A stretch of DNA of 64,000 nt from Bacillus sp. B-jedd (GTDB lineage Bacteria > Bacillota > Bacilli > Bacillales > Cytobacillaceae): NCBI RefSeq assembly GCF_000821085.1, contig NZ_CCXR01000001.1, positions 2,067,001-2,131,000 of the forward strand, in the 5' to 3' direction. Shown here in pieces: positions 1 to 8,474 of this stretch; the stretch's first letter is position 1, and each line of letters starts with the position of its first letter. The notes beneath the pieces were generated by a model. It made no database searches. It was not told the DNA's origin and worked only from the letters and a program-made list of their open reading frames with translations. A program made the position numbers and the translations under genes.

Positions 1-43
1 TGTCCCAAGTGGCCCCCTTTTATAAAATCGCCTCTCAAGCCAG

Positions 44-97
44 CTATGTAAACGGCAAATTAAAATTTCCAAGCCTAGTATCAACGATAGCTGCCAT
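44..97 (-). CDS. possible 17-aa peptide ORF
   Basis: A 17-codon ORF starts with ATG and has an excellent ribosome binding site (AAGGAGTGA, eight bases upstream). It ends at a TAG close to the window edge. I do not recognise the peptide. It could be a real micropeptide, or the decayed start of a longer gene cut by a mutation. Only the RBS quality supports it. Confidence 0.2.
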   Translation of the reverse strand: MAAIVDTRLGNFNLPFT

Positions 98-206
98 TCC
101 GTCACTCCTTGTTCAGTAAAATTTTGGATGAAAGAAAGGGGAAAATGTCATTTATCTCGAATACAATCAATAGAACAAAAGAACAAAAGATCTTACGGGG
201 GAAACA

Positions 207-1262
207 ATGAAAAAATACATACTGCCAATCGGGATACTGATTATTTCCTTTTTCTTTCTTAATTTTGTCAACGAGCCAACGGGAAAAAGTGACAATGAAA
301 AAGTTAACAACATAGAAGAAAAGAAAGAGAAGCCGCCTTTCGAACCTGAACTGATATCTGAAGAGGGCCAGCATGTCAAGCCAACCAAGCTATACCAAGG
401 GACTAATATGACTGCTAAGCTTCCAAAAAAAGAGGTTGAAGAAGCAGCCAAAAGGGCAGAAACACTGGAAATCGGCCCTTATATGCAATCGTATTTTTCT
501 TTTGAAATATATCCAAACGATATTACCATATCCGAGTGGCATAATGGCCAAGAATCCGAACTAGATAATAGCAATACCTACGAATCCGGCGGATTACCGG
601 GGGTAAAACTTCTGATCCTAAGGACGCAATGGGAGAATAAGGACGCCGCAGTCTATTTAGCTAAAGTCAGGGTGAAAAACGTTTACTCCTATCAAAAGTT
701 TCTATCCACTGACAATAATAATTTTACGGTGATCGGTTTTTTCGAGGAGGGAGATTTGAAGATTGAAATGCCAAAGCCGGTAAAAGATTTTTACTCTGTT
801 GCGCTTCTTCAGGGAACACTGGCGTCTTTCAAAGACAACTTACCTGAACTCGACATCGAGAAGCTGCCTTCCTACTATGTTTTTAAAAAAGGTAAGATTA
901 AGTACAAAACAAAGGATTATGATCAGTTGCATGCCTTTTTAAACCAGGACAATATCTATACATATGAAGGGAACAACGATAATTGGCAAGTCCGTTTTAC
1001 CGTAAACCAAAATCTGCGTGTAACTAGTCATGACCTCACAATTCAATACATTGGTAAAAACAAAAAAAGCCTGTCTGCCGTTAGTTTTGAACTTGTAAGT
1101 CCTTCCTGGGGCTGGTATGAGGAGGCCATCAACATCGAACAGGATGGCAGATACCAAGTCGGGATGGAAATGGATATGGAAATATCCAAAGAAGACATTT
1201 ATAAATGCATCATCAAGTGGGACGGAATGGAAGAAGAGATAACTCTGAAATATGCTGAGTAG
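207..1262 (+). CDS. membrane-anchored hypothetical protein (paralogue 1)
   Basis: A 351-aa protein that I cannot assign to a named family. Residues 1-21 form an N-terminal hydrophobic segment after MKKY, so the rest is probably extracytoplasmic and anchored. A charged linker (residues 25-50) follows. Around residues 205-250 a stretch with LPSYYVFKKGK reads like the C-terminal half of a thioredoxin-type fold; this is weak inference. The last 80 residues are beta-rich, with Ig-like alternation. ATG start; the GGGGGAAACA just upstream serves as the RBS. The next gene is a clear paralogue with a near-identical N-terminal 14 residues, so the pair is a tandem duplication. Confidence 0.75.
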   Translation: MKKYILPIGILIISFFFLNFVNEPTGKSDNEKVNNIEEKKEKPPFEPELISEEGQHVKPTKLYQGTNMTAKLPKKEVEEAAKRAETLEIGPYMQSYFSFEIYPNDITISEWHNGQESELDNSNTYESGGLPGVKLLILRTQWENKDAAVYLAKVRVKNVYSYQKFLSTDNNNFTVIGFFEEGDLKIEMPKPVKDFYSVALLQGTLASFKDNLPELDIEKLPSYYVFKKGKIKYKTKDYDQLHAFLNQDNIYTYEGNNDNWQVRFTVNQNLRVTSHDLTIQYIGKNKKSLSAVSFELVSPSWGWYEEAINIEQDGRYQVGMEMDMEISKEDIYKCIIKWDGMEEEITLKYAE

Positions 1263-1370
1263 GCCAACTCGCCTCCACAAAGAGCTATAAGAGTTCAGAG
1301 CTATTTTTGCAAAAAAATTCAATTTAAAAATCGTTAAAAAATTGCTTGCATCACAAATGAGGGAGAATGA

Positions 1371-2411
1371 ATGAAAAAATACATACTGCCAATTGGCATA
1401 CTAATTATCTCCGTATTCTTTCTAAATCAGTTCATTGAACCGAAGGAAGAAAAGAAGGCCATTCCAACAGAGGCAAAAACATTTCCCGTTCCGGAAATCA
1501 TTTCCCCCATGGAAAGAGGAAAAGCTATCTTACTTTCTAAAGGGGACAGTGAAAGAAGACTGACAAAGAGTGAAATAGTTAAAGCGGGGAAGGAAGTGAA
1601 AGAGCTTGAAGTCCATCCCTATTATATGATGACTGTCTCATTTTTCGCTGCAGAAAAGCCGGAAATGAAGGTGACGGAATGGGATCCAGAAAAAGGTGAA
1701 GAATATGCCCCCGACAGCCAGGAATTTTTCGGGTTTGTGAAACCGGGATTTAAAACGCTCATTATCCGGGCGAAATGGCAGGACGGAACCTCCGCTATTT
1801 ACATGGCAAAAATAAGGGTGAAAAAAGAGTATTCCTACCAGGACGTTCTTTCACCTAACCTGGATGAATATACCGTAATGGGGATATTTGATTCCTCAGA
1901 GCCCGGGGATGAAGCAATGCCTGAGTCAAAAATAGGATTGTATAGAACTACCTCTTTACATCTGTTTGGAGGAGCAAATGATTTAAAAAACACCTACCCT
2001 GAACTTGAGAGCAAGAAACTGCCAACCTACTACATCTTTTATCAAGGCAAGGTCATTTTTGCCGCGGAAAACTACGAGGAATTAAATCAATATTTGACCC
2101 GGGATAAAAACTTGCTCTATAAAGGGGAATCGGAAAATTGGGCAGCCACACTGGCCGTCCGTCAAAAGCTTGGCAACGGGAATCTTCGTTTAACGGTAAG
2201 GTACCACAAGAACGACCAAAAACCGTTAGAGCCGTTTACCTTTATCATTGATGGCCCTGGTGTCCGGGCGGAAGGGACACTTGAGTTAAACGAGTCAGGA
2301 ATGGGCGAAATGGATTTACCTATGCATGTGCAGCTGTCAGAAAAAGATAAGATCACATGTACGATTTCGTGGGAGGGAAAAGAAGAAACAATCACGTTGG
2401 ATGTCAAATAG
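1371..2411 (+). CDS. membrane-anchored hypothetical protein (paralogue 2)
   Basis: A 346-aa protein with the same architecture as its upstream neighbour: N-terminal anchor beginning MKKYILPIGILIIS, charged linker, a middle domain with the motif LPTYYIFYQGK near residues 210-240, and a beta-rich C-terminal domain ending in TISWEGKEETITL. The conserved blocks (YMAKIRVKKEYSYQ, TYPELE, LPTYY) occur in the same order in paralogue 1. RBS GGGAGAATGA precedes the ATG. A strong terminator follows the stop, so the two genes may form one unit separated by about 108 bases. Function unknown. Confidence 0.75.
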   Translation: MKKYILPIGILIISVFFLNQFIEPKEEKKAIPTEAKTFPVPEIISPMERGKAILLSKGDSERRLTKSEIVKAGKEVKELEVHPYYMMTVSFFAAEKPEMKVTEWDPEKGEEYAPDSQEFFGFVKPGFKTLIIRAKWQDGTSAIYMAKIRVKKEYSYQDVLSPNLDEYTVMGIFDSSEPGDEAMPESKIGLYRTTSLHLFGGANDLKNTYPELESKKLPTYYIFYQGKVIFAAENYEELNQYLTRDKNLLYKGESENWAATLAVRQKLGNGNLRLTVRYHKNDQKPLEPFTFIIDGPGVRAEGTLELNESGMGEMDLPMHVQLSEKDKITCTISWEGKEETITLDVK

Positions 2412-2462
2412 GGAAGAGATAACCACAATCATGATCATATTTTTAGATTGGCAAAATAGCAG

Positions 2463-2488
2463 GCCAGGTATAATTTACCTGGCTTTTG
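2463..2488 (+). terminator. rho-independent terminator after paralogue 2
   Basis: A perfect 8-bp stem GCCAGGTA/TACCTGGC with a 5-base loop, followed by TTTTGTC. It ends the tandem-paralogue transcript. Confidence 0.75.
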
Positions 2489-2510
2489 TCATTTCATTTT
2501 TCACAACACA

Positions 2511-2534
2511 AAAAGAGCCCATAGTTAGGGGCTC
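2511..2534 (-). terminator. terminator of the Excalibur gene (minus strand)
   Basis: GAGCCC/GGGCTC stem. On the minus strand it is followed by TTTTTG. It lies just downstream of the minus-strand Excalibur gene. Confidence 0.65.
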
Positions 2535-2551
2535 ATCATAAAAACAGCAAA

Positions 2552-2815
2552 TTATCTTTCGCAAGCAATACCGTCTTTATCGCGGTCTTTGCTTTTATTA
2601 GCATCATAAAGGGCTTTGGAAACAAATGGCTTATACTTCGTCTTTCCACCTTTATTTTTTGTTGTAGAAGACTTGGCCACGCCACCCTTATAAACCTTGT
2701 TTAATTCAGTACAGTTTTTATAGACTTTGGCAGCTGCGTCCGCTTTGTCGGCAACCCCGAATGATAATCCTATGGCTAGTCCAGCTGAGATGATGACGGA
2801 AAGAACCTTTTTCAT
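2552..2815 (-). CDS. secreted Excalibur calcium-binding domain protein
   Basis: An 87-aa precursor. Residues 1-26 are a signal peptide (MKKV, hydrophobic core, cleavage near ADA-A). The mature 60-aa peptide contains the Excalibur domain: KNCTELNKVYKGGV, then the C-terminal DxDxDGIACE loop (DRDKDGIACER), a small EF-hand-like calcium motif found in secreted proteins and nucleases. The start at 2815 is chosen over an upstream in-frame ATG because GAAAGGGGGAG sits directly before it and the signal peptide begins there. It is monocistronic with its own terminator. A thermonuclease at 37.6 kb has a related-looking secreted architecture but no DxDxDG motif. Confidence 0.85.
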   Translation of the reverse strand: MKKVLSVIISAGLAIGLSFGVADKADAAAKVYKNCTELNKVYKGGVAKSSTTKNKGGKTKYKPFVSKALYDANKSKDRDKDGIACER

Positions 2816-2987
2816 AGCGCTCCCCCTTTCAGTTCTTTTAATTACCATATTAAACCATAAGTATGGTGCTTACAATAGAAACTTTAATTCATTTTCTCGT
2901 ATAGGCATCATGCTGTTTTCTTCGGTTTCTTTTAATTGTTTGCTACGATAATAGAACTAGATTAGATAAATGATGGAGGCCTTACTT

Positions 2988-3686
2988 TTGCAAAAATACA
3001 AAACGTTATTGTTTGATGTCGATGATACTTTGCTGGATTTCGGCGCTACCGAAAAACTTGCCTTAAAGCTGCTGCTTGAGGAACAGGGGATAAAGGTGAC
3101 AGAAGAAATTGAGGCGCTGTACAAAAAGATAAACAGCCGTCTTTGGATTTCCTTTGAAGAGGGGAACGTAAGCCGTGATGAAGTCGTGAATTCCCGTTTC
3201 GCTGAGCTGTTCGGCGAACTTGGCAGGGAAGGGGACGGGCCGGAACTTGAAGCGAGCTACCGCGCTTATTTGGACGAAGGCCACGATATGCTCGAAGGCG
3301 CACTTGAACTGATTACCAATCTCCATACTAGGTTTGATCTATATATCGTTACAAACGGGGTGTCCCGGACGCAATACCGGAGGCTGACAGATTCGAGACT
3401 TTTACCGTATTTTAAAGGGATATTCGTTTCTCAGGATACCGGCTACCAGAAGCCGATGAAGGAGTTTTTCGACTTTGTGTTTTCGAAGATTCCCGGCATT
3501 ACCGCGGAGGAAACGCTGATTATCGGAGATTCGTTAACCTCGGACATTAAGGGCGGCAACCTTGCTGGCATTGATACTTGCTGGTTCAACCCAGCCCTGA
3601 AGCCGAATCGGACGGCAATCGCACCAACCTATGAAATCAATCATCTTGCAGAGTTATATGAAATTTTGGGCGTGGAATTGCCGTAA
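2988..3686 (+). CDS. yfnB: HAD-family pyrimidine 5'-nucleotidase, YjjG/YfnB type
   Basis: About 232 aa. HAD motif I is D10-x-D12-D-T near the N-terminus, motif II is VTNGV near residue 120, and the C-terminal IGDSLTSDIKGG carries the acidic motif IV. The sequence closely resembles B. subtilis YfnB and the YjjG house-cleaning nucleotidases that hydrolyse (non-canonical) pyrimidine nucleoside monophosphates in the cytoplasm. I place the start at TTG 2988 because GGAGG ends eight bases upstream; the ATGs at 2970 and 2973 lie before that RBS. The TTG is inside a TTTTGCAAAA palindrome. Convergent with a small minus-strand gene. Confidence 0.85.
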   Translation: MQKYKTLLFDVDDTLLDFGATEKLALKLLLEEQGIKVTEEIEALYKKINSRLWISFEEGNVSRDEVVNSRFAELFGELGREGDGPELEASYRAYLDEGHDMLEGALELITNLHTRFDLYIVTNGVSRTQYRRLTDSRLLPYFKGIFVSQDTGYQKPMKEFFDFVFSKIPGITAEETLIIGDSLTSDIKGGNLAGIDTCWFNPALKPNRTAIAPTYEINHLAELYEILGVELP

Positions 3687-3712
3687 AAATTGTCCTACCA
3701 TGCTTACCGAGA

Positions 3713-3740
3713 GGCCGCCATCTAATTTGGCAGCCTTTTT
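3713..3740 (+). terminator. terminator after yfnB
   Basis: GGCCGCCA/TGGCAGCC stem with one bulge and a 7-base loop, then TTTTT. It reaches the stop codon of the convergent small gene. Confidence 0.6.
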
Positions 3741-3903
3741 ATTTTTTTTTGCTTAAAGCAGTGTTTTCGATCGATACGATGGTATTATTTTTCTCAAGCT
3801 CGAAAACGTGCTGGTAAATATCTGAAATCCGGTCGCCCATTATTTTTACAGTTTCAAATGAACGGTCTTTCTTGTTCATATAAGTAATTAAGTATTGCGG
3901 CAT
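3739..3903 (-). CDS. 54-aa hypothetical protein
   Basis: A 54-aa ORF (MPQYLITYMNKKDRS...), ATG start with RBS GGGAGGAATAAATA. It is amphipathic and charged, without signal peptide or TM segment, with a predicted helix across DRISDIYQHVFELEKNN and a lysine-rich end. It looks like one of the small conserved Bacillaceae proteins of unknown function. No operon partner. Confidence 0.6.
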   Translation of the reverse strand: MPQYLITYMNKKDRSFETVKIMGDRISDIYQHVFELEKNNTIVSIENTALSKKK

Positions 3904-4242
3904 TATTTATTCCTCCCGGCCATTCTAGTTGAAAGCTTTTAACCTTATACCCTTGCCAGGTGAAAAAGTAACTTAAGAGACAGCTTTCTTTTGCAAAATA
4001 GGATTGAATTATTGTGAAATCACGATTTTCCCAATATTCATCCAGTAAATTACTTGAATATTTAGCAATAACTATGCTGCTTTAAAAAGAATATTGATAT
4101 TTGGGAAAGCAATCTTTGTCCTGCATATTCTTTATCATGCAAAACTGTGTTATAAATATTTTAGAATAATTTTCAGAGTATTGGCACCTGTTACGTTTAA
4201 GAGATAAACGGTTGGTAGGCCTTTTTAAGGGAGTGTAAGAGT
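3904..4242. other. intergenic region between divergent genes
   Basis: 339 bases, AT-rich, between the divergent 54-aa gene and the transporter. It must hold both promoters. It contains one TTTTGCAAAA copy (3989-3998) embedded in a CTTTCTTTTGCAAAATA context. I could not identify a convincing -35/-10 pair or operator. Confidence 0.4.
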
Positions 4243-5124
4243 ATGCGTGCAAAAGGGCTTGCCATGATTGTGGCGGGGGCGATGTTATGGGGAACTACTG
4301 GTCCGATTATGGAATGGATGCTAAAGGAAACGGGAATGGGTGTCCCGTTTATGTTGACAATCCGGATGATTGTTGCCGGGGTATGTTTATTGGCAGCACT
4401 AGTTGTCACGAGGAAGCCTATCTTTTCGATATGGAAAAATCGCTATTGGGCAAAACAATTGGTCATCTACAGTATTTTCGGGATGCTCGGCGTCCAATAC
4501 ACATTTGTCGCCGCCATTCATGCGAGTAATGCCGTGATGGCAACATTGATGCAATTCTCGGCACCAATATTCATTATTATATTCGTTTCAGTGAAAGCGA
4601 GGAAATTTCCGCCTGCCTATCAAATCGTTGGGATACTTGGCACGTTGACGGGCCTGTTCCTCCTTTTGACAAACGGTTCCTTCACGAATCTTTTAGTCAG
4701 CAGAGAGGCGTTGATCTGGGGGCTGCTCGTCGGCCTGACGTTCACCTTTTATACGCTGTTTCCGATTCGGCTTATGAACGAATGGGGCGTCCTGAATGTT
4801 GTCGGCTGGGGCATGCTGTTGGCCGGAATTATCCTCTCCATCGCCAGCAGGGTATGGCTATCCGATGACTGGGGGATTTTCGCAGCCCCGATAATGGTCG
4901 GAATGATGGCGATACTAATTGTTTTCGGGACATTGGCGTTTGTCCTGTTCCTCGGCAGCCTGAAGTATATTACGCCAGTTGAAAACAGCGTGCTATCAAG
5001 CATTGAACCTTTGACCGCAATGATTGTTTCCGTTTTGTGGCTTGGCGTCATGCTTCACGGGATCCAAATGCTCGGTGCGGCGCTGATGCTCATCTTTGTC
5101 ATCCGCTTATCATTGAAAAAGTAA
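4243..5124 (+). CDS. EamA/DMT-family transporter
   Basis: A 293-aa polytopic membrane protein with about ten TM segments in two EamA repeats, typical length for the drug/metabolite transporter superfamily. It opens with GLAMIVAGAMLWGTTGPIMEW, the usual first EamA helix, and the second repeat ends with the characteristic E-P-L-T helix start (SIEPLTAMIVS). Probable role: export of an amino acid, metabolite or drug; the substrate cannot be read from sequence. RBS AAGGGAGTG precedes the ATG. Transcribed alone. Confidence 0.85.
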   Translation: MRAKGLAMIVAGAMLWGTTGPIMEWMLKETGMGVPFMLTIRMIVAGVCLLAALVVTRKPIFSIWKNRYWAKQLVIYSIFGMLGVQYTFVAAIHASNAVMATLMQFSAPIFIIIFVSVKARKFPPAYQIVGILGTLTGLFLLLTNGSFTNLLVSREALIWGLLVGLTFTFYTLFPIRLMNEWGVLNVVGWGMLLAGIILSIASRVWLSDDWGIFAAPIMVGMMAILIVFGTLAFVLFLGSLKYITPVENSVLSSIEPLTAMIVSVLWLGVMLHGIQMLGAALMLIFVIRLSLKK

Positions 5125-5154
5125 CCGATTGGCGACTTTTCTTTTGCAAAACGT

Positions 5155-5160
5155 TATAAT
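5155..5160 (+). promoter_or_regulatory. -10 element upstream of ankyrin lipoprotein gene
   Basis: A perfect TATAAT lies 34 bases before the ATG at 5194, directly after a TTTTGCAAAA palindrome (5142-5151). No good -35 at 17-bp spacing is visible (TTGGCG is about 20 bp away). Confidence 0.4.
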
Positions 5161-5193
5161 CGTCCATATTGATAGGAAGGGCGGTGCACGCTG

Positions 5194-5901
5194 ATGAAAT
5201 GGCTATTATGGATAGCAGTTTGTATGATTGTGCTGCCTGGATGCAGTTTAGAGAAAAATGGCCGTCCGGCCGAAACGACAAAGGAGAATGCTGGAATGAA
5301 CACTGATTTAAATGGAGGGCTGCCACGGGCGGCTGAGCATGGTGATTTGGATGAAATAAAAAGATTGATTTCCGATGGCGCCGATCTTAACGCCCAGGAT
5401 TCGGAGGGCAGGACTGCCGTCATGATTGCTACCTATAACAACGATGTAGAAGCAGCAAAGCTGTTAATTGAAGCGGGCGCGGATGTGAATATTCGTGACA
5501 ATATGAAAAACAACCCTTTCCTGTATGCTGGTGCGGAGGGGTATATCGACATTCTGAAACTGACAATTGTGGCAGGCGCAGACCCGCATATCACGAACCG
5601 TTATGGGGGAGTTGCGATTATTCCTGCGTCTGAACACGGCTATGTCGATGTCGTGAAGCTGCTTTTGACCGAGACGGACATTAATGTAAACCATATAAAC
5701 AATCTCGGCTGGACGGCGCTGATTGAAGCGATTATTTTGAACAATGGCGGCAAGAAGCAGCAGGAGACGATCAAGCTGCTCATTGAACACGGTGCCGATG
5801 TGAATATTCCAGATGGTGACGGTGTAACACCGCTTGAGCATGCGCGAATAAAAGGATTTAAAGAAATCGAGGACATCCTGGTTGCAGCGGGAGCGAGATA
5901 A
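5194..5901 (+). CDS. ankyrin-repeat lipoprotein
   Basis: 235 aa. Residues 1-17 form a lipoprotein signal with lipobox LPGC (Cys17), so the mature protein should be lipidated on the outer face of the membrane. After a short linker, four to five ankyrin repeats run from about residue 45 to the end (for example DEIKRLISDGADLNAQDSEGRTAVMIA, shown here only in part: consensus G-ADLN and GRTAVMIA). The scaffold suggests protein-protein interaction; the partner is unknown. RBS GGAAGGGCGG before the ATG. Related lipid-anchored ankyrin proteins occur widely in Bacillaceae. Confidence 0.85.
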   Translation: MKWLLWIAVCMIVLPGCSLEKNGRPAETTKENAGMNTDLNGGLPRAAEHGDLDEIKRLISDGADLNAQDSEGRTAVMIATYNNDVEAAKLLIEAGADVNIRDNMKNNPFLYAGAEGYIDILKLTIVAGADPHITNRYGGVAIIPASEHGYVDVVKLLLTETDINVNHINNLGWTALIEAIILNNGGKKQQETIKLLIEHGADVNIPDGDGVTPLEHARIKGFKEIEDILVAAGAR

Positions 5902-5979
5902 CAGCGGGATTGGGCAATGAGGTTCCGGCCATTCAGCTCGTTTCGCAAAAAATAAATATTTTTCTAAAGGAGCGCGCCC

Positions 5980-6387
5980 ATGCAAAAAAAGATTGTCTTT
6001 ACGGCGGAGCATCCCGAAAATTTTAGCCATGTTTTAGAACTCTATGAATCCCTCGGTTGGAATTCGCTGAATTTGAGTATGGATGATTTGGAGAAAATGT
6101 GCAGGCAGAGCTGGTATGTAGTGTACGCATTCGAGGGTGGCCAGCTCATCGGTATGGGCCGGATTATATCCGACGGCGTCATTACCGGGGTGATTTGCGG
6201 CGTTGGCGTTCAGCCGGCCTATCAGTCGATGGGGATCGGCAAAGAAATCATGAACAGGTTAACAGAATATTGCGAGCAAAATCGCGTCATTCCACAGCTT
6301 ATGTGTGTGGAGACATTAGAGTCTTATTACGAAAAGCTTGGCTTCGAAAAATTCTCGATTGGCATGAAAAAGGATATTGACAGGTAG
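5980..6387 (+). CDS. GNAT-family N-acetyltransferase
   Basis: 135 aa, the full length of a compact GNAT domain. The acetyl-CoA pyrophosphate-binding loop is visible as VQPAYQSMGIGKEIM (Q-x-x-G-x-G pattern, around residues 75-90), followed by the beta-bulge and a C-terminal YYEKLGF motif. Acceptor substrate unknown. RBS CTAAAGGAG is well spaced from the ATG. A bidirectional terminator separates it from the convergent S66 peptidase. Confidence 0.85.
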   Translation: MQKKIVFTAEHPENFSHVLELYESLGWNSLNLSMDDLEKMCRQSWYVVYAFEGGQLIGMGRIISDGVITGVICGVGVQPAYQSMGIGKEIMNRLTEYCEQNRVIPQLMCVETLESYYEKLGFEKFSIGMKKDIDR

Positions 6388-6414
6388 GAAATCAACTCGC
6401 AGACGAAAAATTTT

Positions 6415-6450
6415 GGGCAGCTTCGAATACAGAAGCCGCCCTTTCTTTTG
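6415..6450. terminator. bidirectional terminator
   Basis: GGGC-A-GCTTC/GAAGC-C-GCCC stem with 7-base loop, flanked by TTTCTTTT on one side and AAAAATTTT on the other. It serves the convergent GNAT and S66 peptidase genes. A TTTTGCAAAA copy (6446-6455) overlaps its T-tract. Confidence 0.7.
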
Positions 6451-6458
6451 CAAAAATC

Positions 6459-7472
6459 TTATTTTAATATTTGCCTGACAATTCCTTTTCCGTTTTCAAC
6501 CGAAACTTCGGCAAATGCTCCGTTAATGAAAGTCATTTGCGGCGGCATATGGCCACAGTCGATGTCATACACAACAGGCACTTCTAATTCAGAAAATAAA
6601 TCCCCGTAGACATCCTCAATCGTATAGTTTTCAACCGGGTCATTCGCCGGACTGCGCCCGAACAGGATGCCGGAACAGTTTGCGAACCAGCCGGCAAGCT
6701 GCATTTGAACTAGAGTGCGGCGCAGATCTGTCGTTTTCATATCACAGTTCTCAAAGTACCAAATGACAGGCTCATTCGCAAAATGCTTCGCCCGGAAACC
6801 AGCAACATCCCCATAAGGAGTGCCAACGAGATGCCGAATAATATCGATGCAGCCGCCGAGAAGCCTGCCGCCAATATCAACCCCGATCTCTGGGATGGAT
6901 TTCCAGACGGTTGGTTCGGTCAGATGGAAGAGGCACGGTGTTGGATTGTCATGCTGCCATTCCTTCTGGTATTTTTCCGATGAAACCTGTTTGATGGCCA
7001 TTCCCTTCCCAGCCGAAAGGACTGTTTCCCACATCGCGGTCGTCGGGTCGGTAACTTCCCCGCGTAAATCAACCAGATTCGTACCGTGCGCGGTCGCAAT
7101 CCCGGTTTTCAAAGTAATGGCGAGAAGCAGAGCGCTCGTGTCGGAATAGCCTAAAACCCATTTGTTTTTCATTTTTGCAAAATCAAGCTTGTCGAGCACT
7201 TCAATGAGCAGTTCCCCGCCCCACGGAGGGATAATGGCGTCAATGTCATCGTCCGTGATCATTTCCATAAATTCCTCGGCGCGTTTATCTGCAGGTGCCG
7301 ACCTCGTTTTATCATCTGTCCAAACGGTTTCCCCGCAAACAACCTGATAGCCTTTTTCTTCAAGCCTTCCAACTGCCTGTTTCACGATGCCGTGCAGCTC
7401 TTTTGGTACCCCTGATGAAGGAGCCGTTACACCAATCGTAGCTCCTTTTGGCAAAATAGGATAAGTAATCAT
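6459..7472 (-). CDS. S66-family peptidase (LD-carboxypeptidase / MccF-like)
   Basis: 337 aa, full length for family S66. The nucleophile elbow is GYSDTSAL with Ser110, and an upstream PPWGGE (residues 82-87) is the loop seen in MccF-type members. The C-terminal CGHMPPQ supplies the catalytic His region. Members either trim tetrapeptides of muropeptides (LD-carboxypeptidase, cell-wall recycling) or cleave microcin C-type aminoacyl nucleotides (MccF self-immunity). The PPWGGE loop favours the MccF-like branch, but the sequence alone does not decide it. Cytoplasmic: no signal peptide. Confidence 0.8.
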   Translation of the reverse strand: MITYPILPKGATIGVTAPSSGVPKELHGIVKQAVGRLEEKGYQVVCGETVWTDDKTRSAPADKRAEEFMEMITDDDIDAIIPPWGGELLIEVLDKLDFAKMKNKWVLGYSDTSALLLAITLKTGIATAHGTNLVDLRGEVTDPTTAMWETVLSAGKGMAIKQVSSEKYQKEWQHDNPTPCLFHLTEPTVWKSIPEIGVDIGGRLLGGCIDIIRHLVGTPYGDVAGFRAKHFANEPVIWYFENCDMKTTDLRRTLVQMQLAGWFANCSGILFGRSPANDPVENYTIEDVYGDLFSELEVPVVYDIDCGHMPPQMTFINGAFAEVSVENGKGIVRQILK

Positions 7473-7600
7473 TACAAGCCTCCTTATCTAAAAAACTATT
7501 TAAATTTGTTAACTGTTAGTCTATTCTGATAGTAAGAGGATAACACACCTAAAAATGGAATGTGAGGGTTATTTTGCAAAAAGGAAAGGGAGGGGTCTGA

Positions 7601-8140
7601 TTGTTTAAAGATGTGCTTCAAACAGAAGAACAGCTTATTGAACTACAGATGCAAGCCGGGTCGCCAAGCGAGCGGTCGGCAAATAAAGTAAGGGGCCAGC
7701 TGGATGGTCAGGCAAGGGAGTTTATCGCACAATCTCCATTTATATGTTTGGCCACGTCAAATGGGAACGGCGATTGTGACGTCTCGCCGAAAGGGGACGC
7801 TCCCGGCTTTGTCCTTGTTTTAGATGATCAGCACTTGTTCATTCCCGAACGGCGAGGGAACAGGAGGCTTGATTCAGTCCGCAATATTCTTTCAAATCCA
7901 AATGTAGGGCTGCTCTTTCTGATTCCCGGAAGAAATGAAGCCCTGCGGGTAAATGGGAAGGCTGTGATTTGCCGTGACCCGGAACTGCTTGAAAAAACAG
8001 CCGACCACGGTGTTGTTCCGCTCTTTGGGATTGGTGTAAAAGTAGAAGAGGCCTTTTCCCATTATTCGAAGGCCTTCAACCGGTCAGGCATCTGGACTGC
8101 CGCAGCCTTTGCCGGGGACGGAGTTTCACAATCATTTTAA
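7601..8140 (+). CDS. PPOX-class FMN flavoprotein (pyridoxamine oxidase-like)
   Basis: 179 aa with the split-barrel flavin-binding fold. The segment FICLATSNGNGDCDVSPKGD (residues 47-66) is typical of the PPOX family that includes MSMEG_1061-like proteins, and ERRGNRRLDSVRNI continues the FMN-phosphate site. Probably an FMN- or F420-like-dependent oxidoreductase of unknown substrate. TTG start chosen because GGGAGGGG lies immediately upstream; no ATG is available before the conserved region. A TTTTGCAAAA copy lies 20 bases upstream of the start. Confidence 0.8.
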   Translation: MFKDVLQTEEQLIELQMQAGSPSERSANKVRGQLDGQAREFIAQSPFICLATSNGNGDCDVSPKGDAPGFVLVLDDQHLFIPERRGNRRLDSVRNILSNPNVGLLFLIPGRNEALRVNGKAVICRDPELLEKTADHGVVPLFGIGVKVEEAFSHYSKAFNRSGIWTAAAFAGDGVSQSF

Positions 8141-8192
8141 TATGAACTTCATGGTGCATTTCCTTACTTAAAAGAAAAAGGGGAGATATGAA

Positions 8193-8459
8193 GTGCGATT
8201 TACAAGGACCTTTGGTGTCATTTTGTTAGCTCTTTTAAGTGTTTTACTTTTGGAAAAAGGATTGGATTTATCCCAACTGGCCCATAAAGTGGACGGCACT
8301 GGGATTGGCATTTCATTTCTAGGGATGGAAATCGATGATCGCGTCGCCAGAAGCGAGATCCATCGTTATGCTGCAGGGTTTATGCTTGCAGGACTGGTCA
8401 TGCTCAGTGCCACACTTGTCATTGGTTTTAAGGGCCATCCCGTTAGAGAGGCAAATTAA
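8193..8459 (+). CDS. small two-TM membrane protein
   Basis: 88 aa with two hydrophobic segments (about residues 5-25 and 63-82) joined by a loop containing GTGIGISFLGMEIDD. I do not recognise the family. GTG start: the nearby ATG at 8188 runs into a stop in its own frame, and GGGGAG is seven bases upstream of the GTG. It ends 15 bases before the phosphatase gene and is probably co-transcribed with it. Confidence 0.6.
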   Translation: MRFTRTFGVILLALLSVLLLEKGLDLSQLAHKVDGTGIGISFLGMEIDDRVARSEIHRYAAGFMLAGLVMLSATLVIGFKGHPVREAN

Positions 8460-8474
8460 GATAGGAGAAGATAT

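Noticed and set aside
939..1322. 127-aa minus-strand ORF
   Set aside because: Antisense to the end of paralogue 1 with no RBS.
6459..7472. Microcin C immunity (MccF) as a firm assignment
   Set aside because: PPWGGE favours it, but no microcin biosynthesis genes are nearby and muropeptide LD-carboxypeptidase is equally possible.
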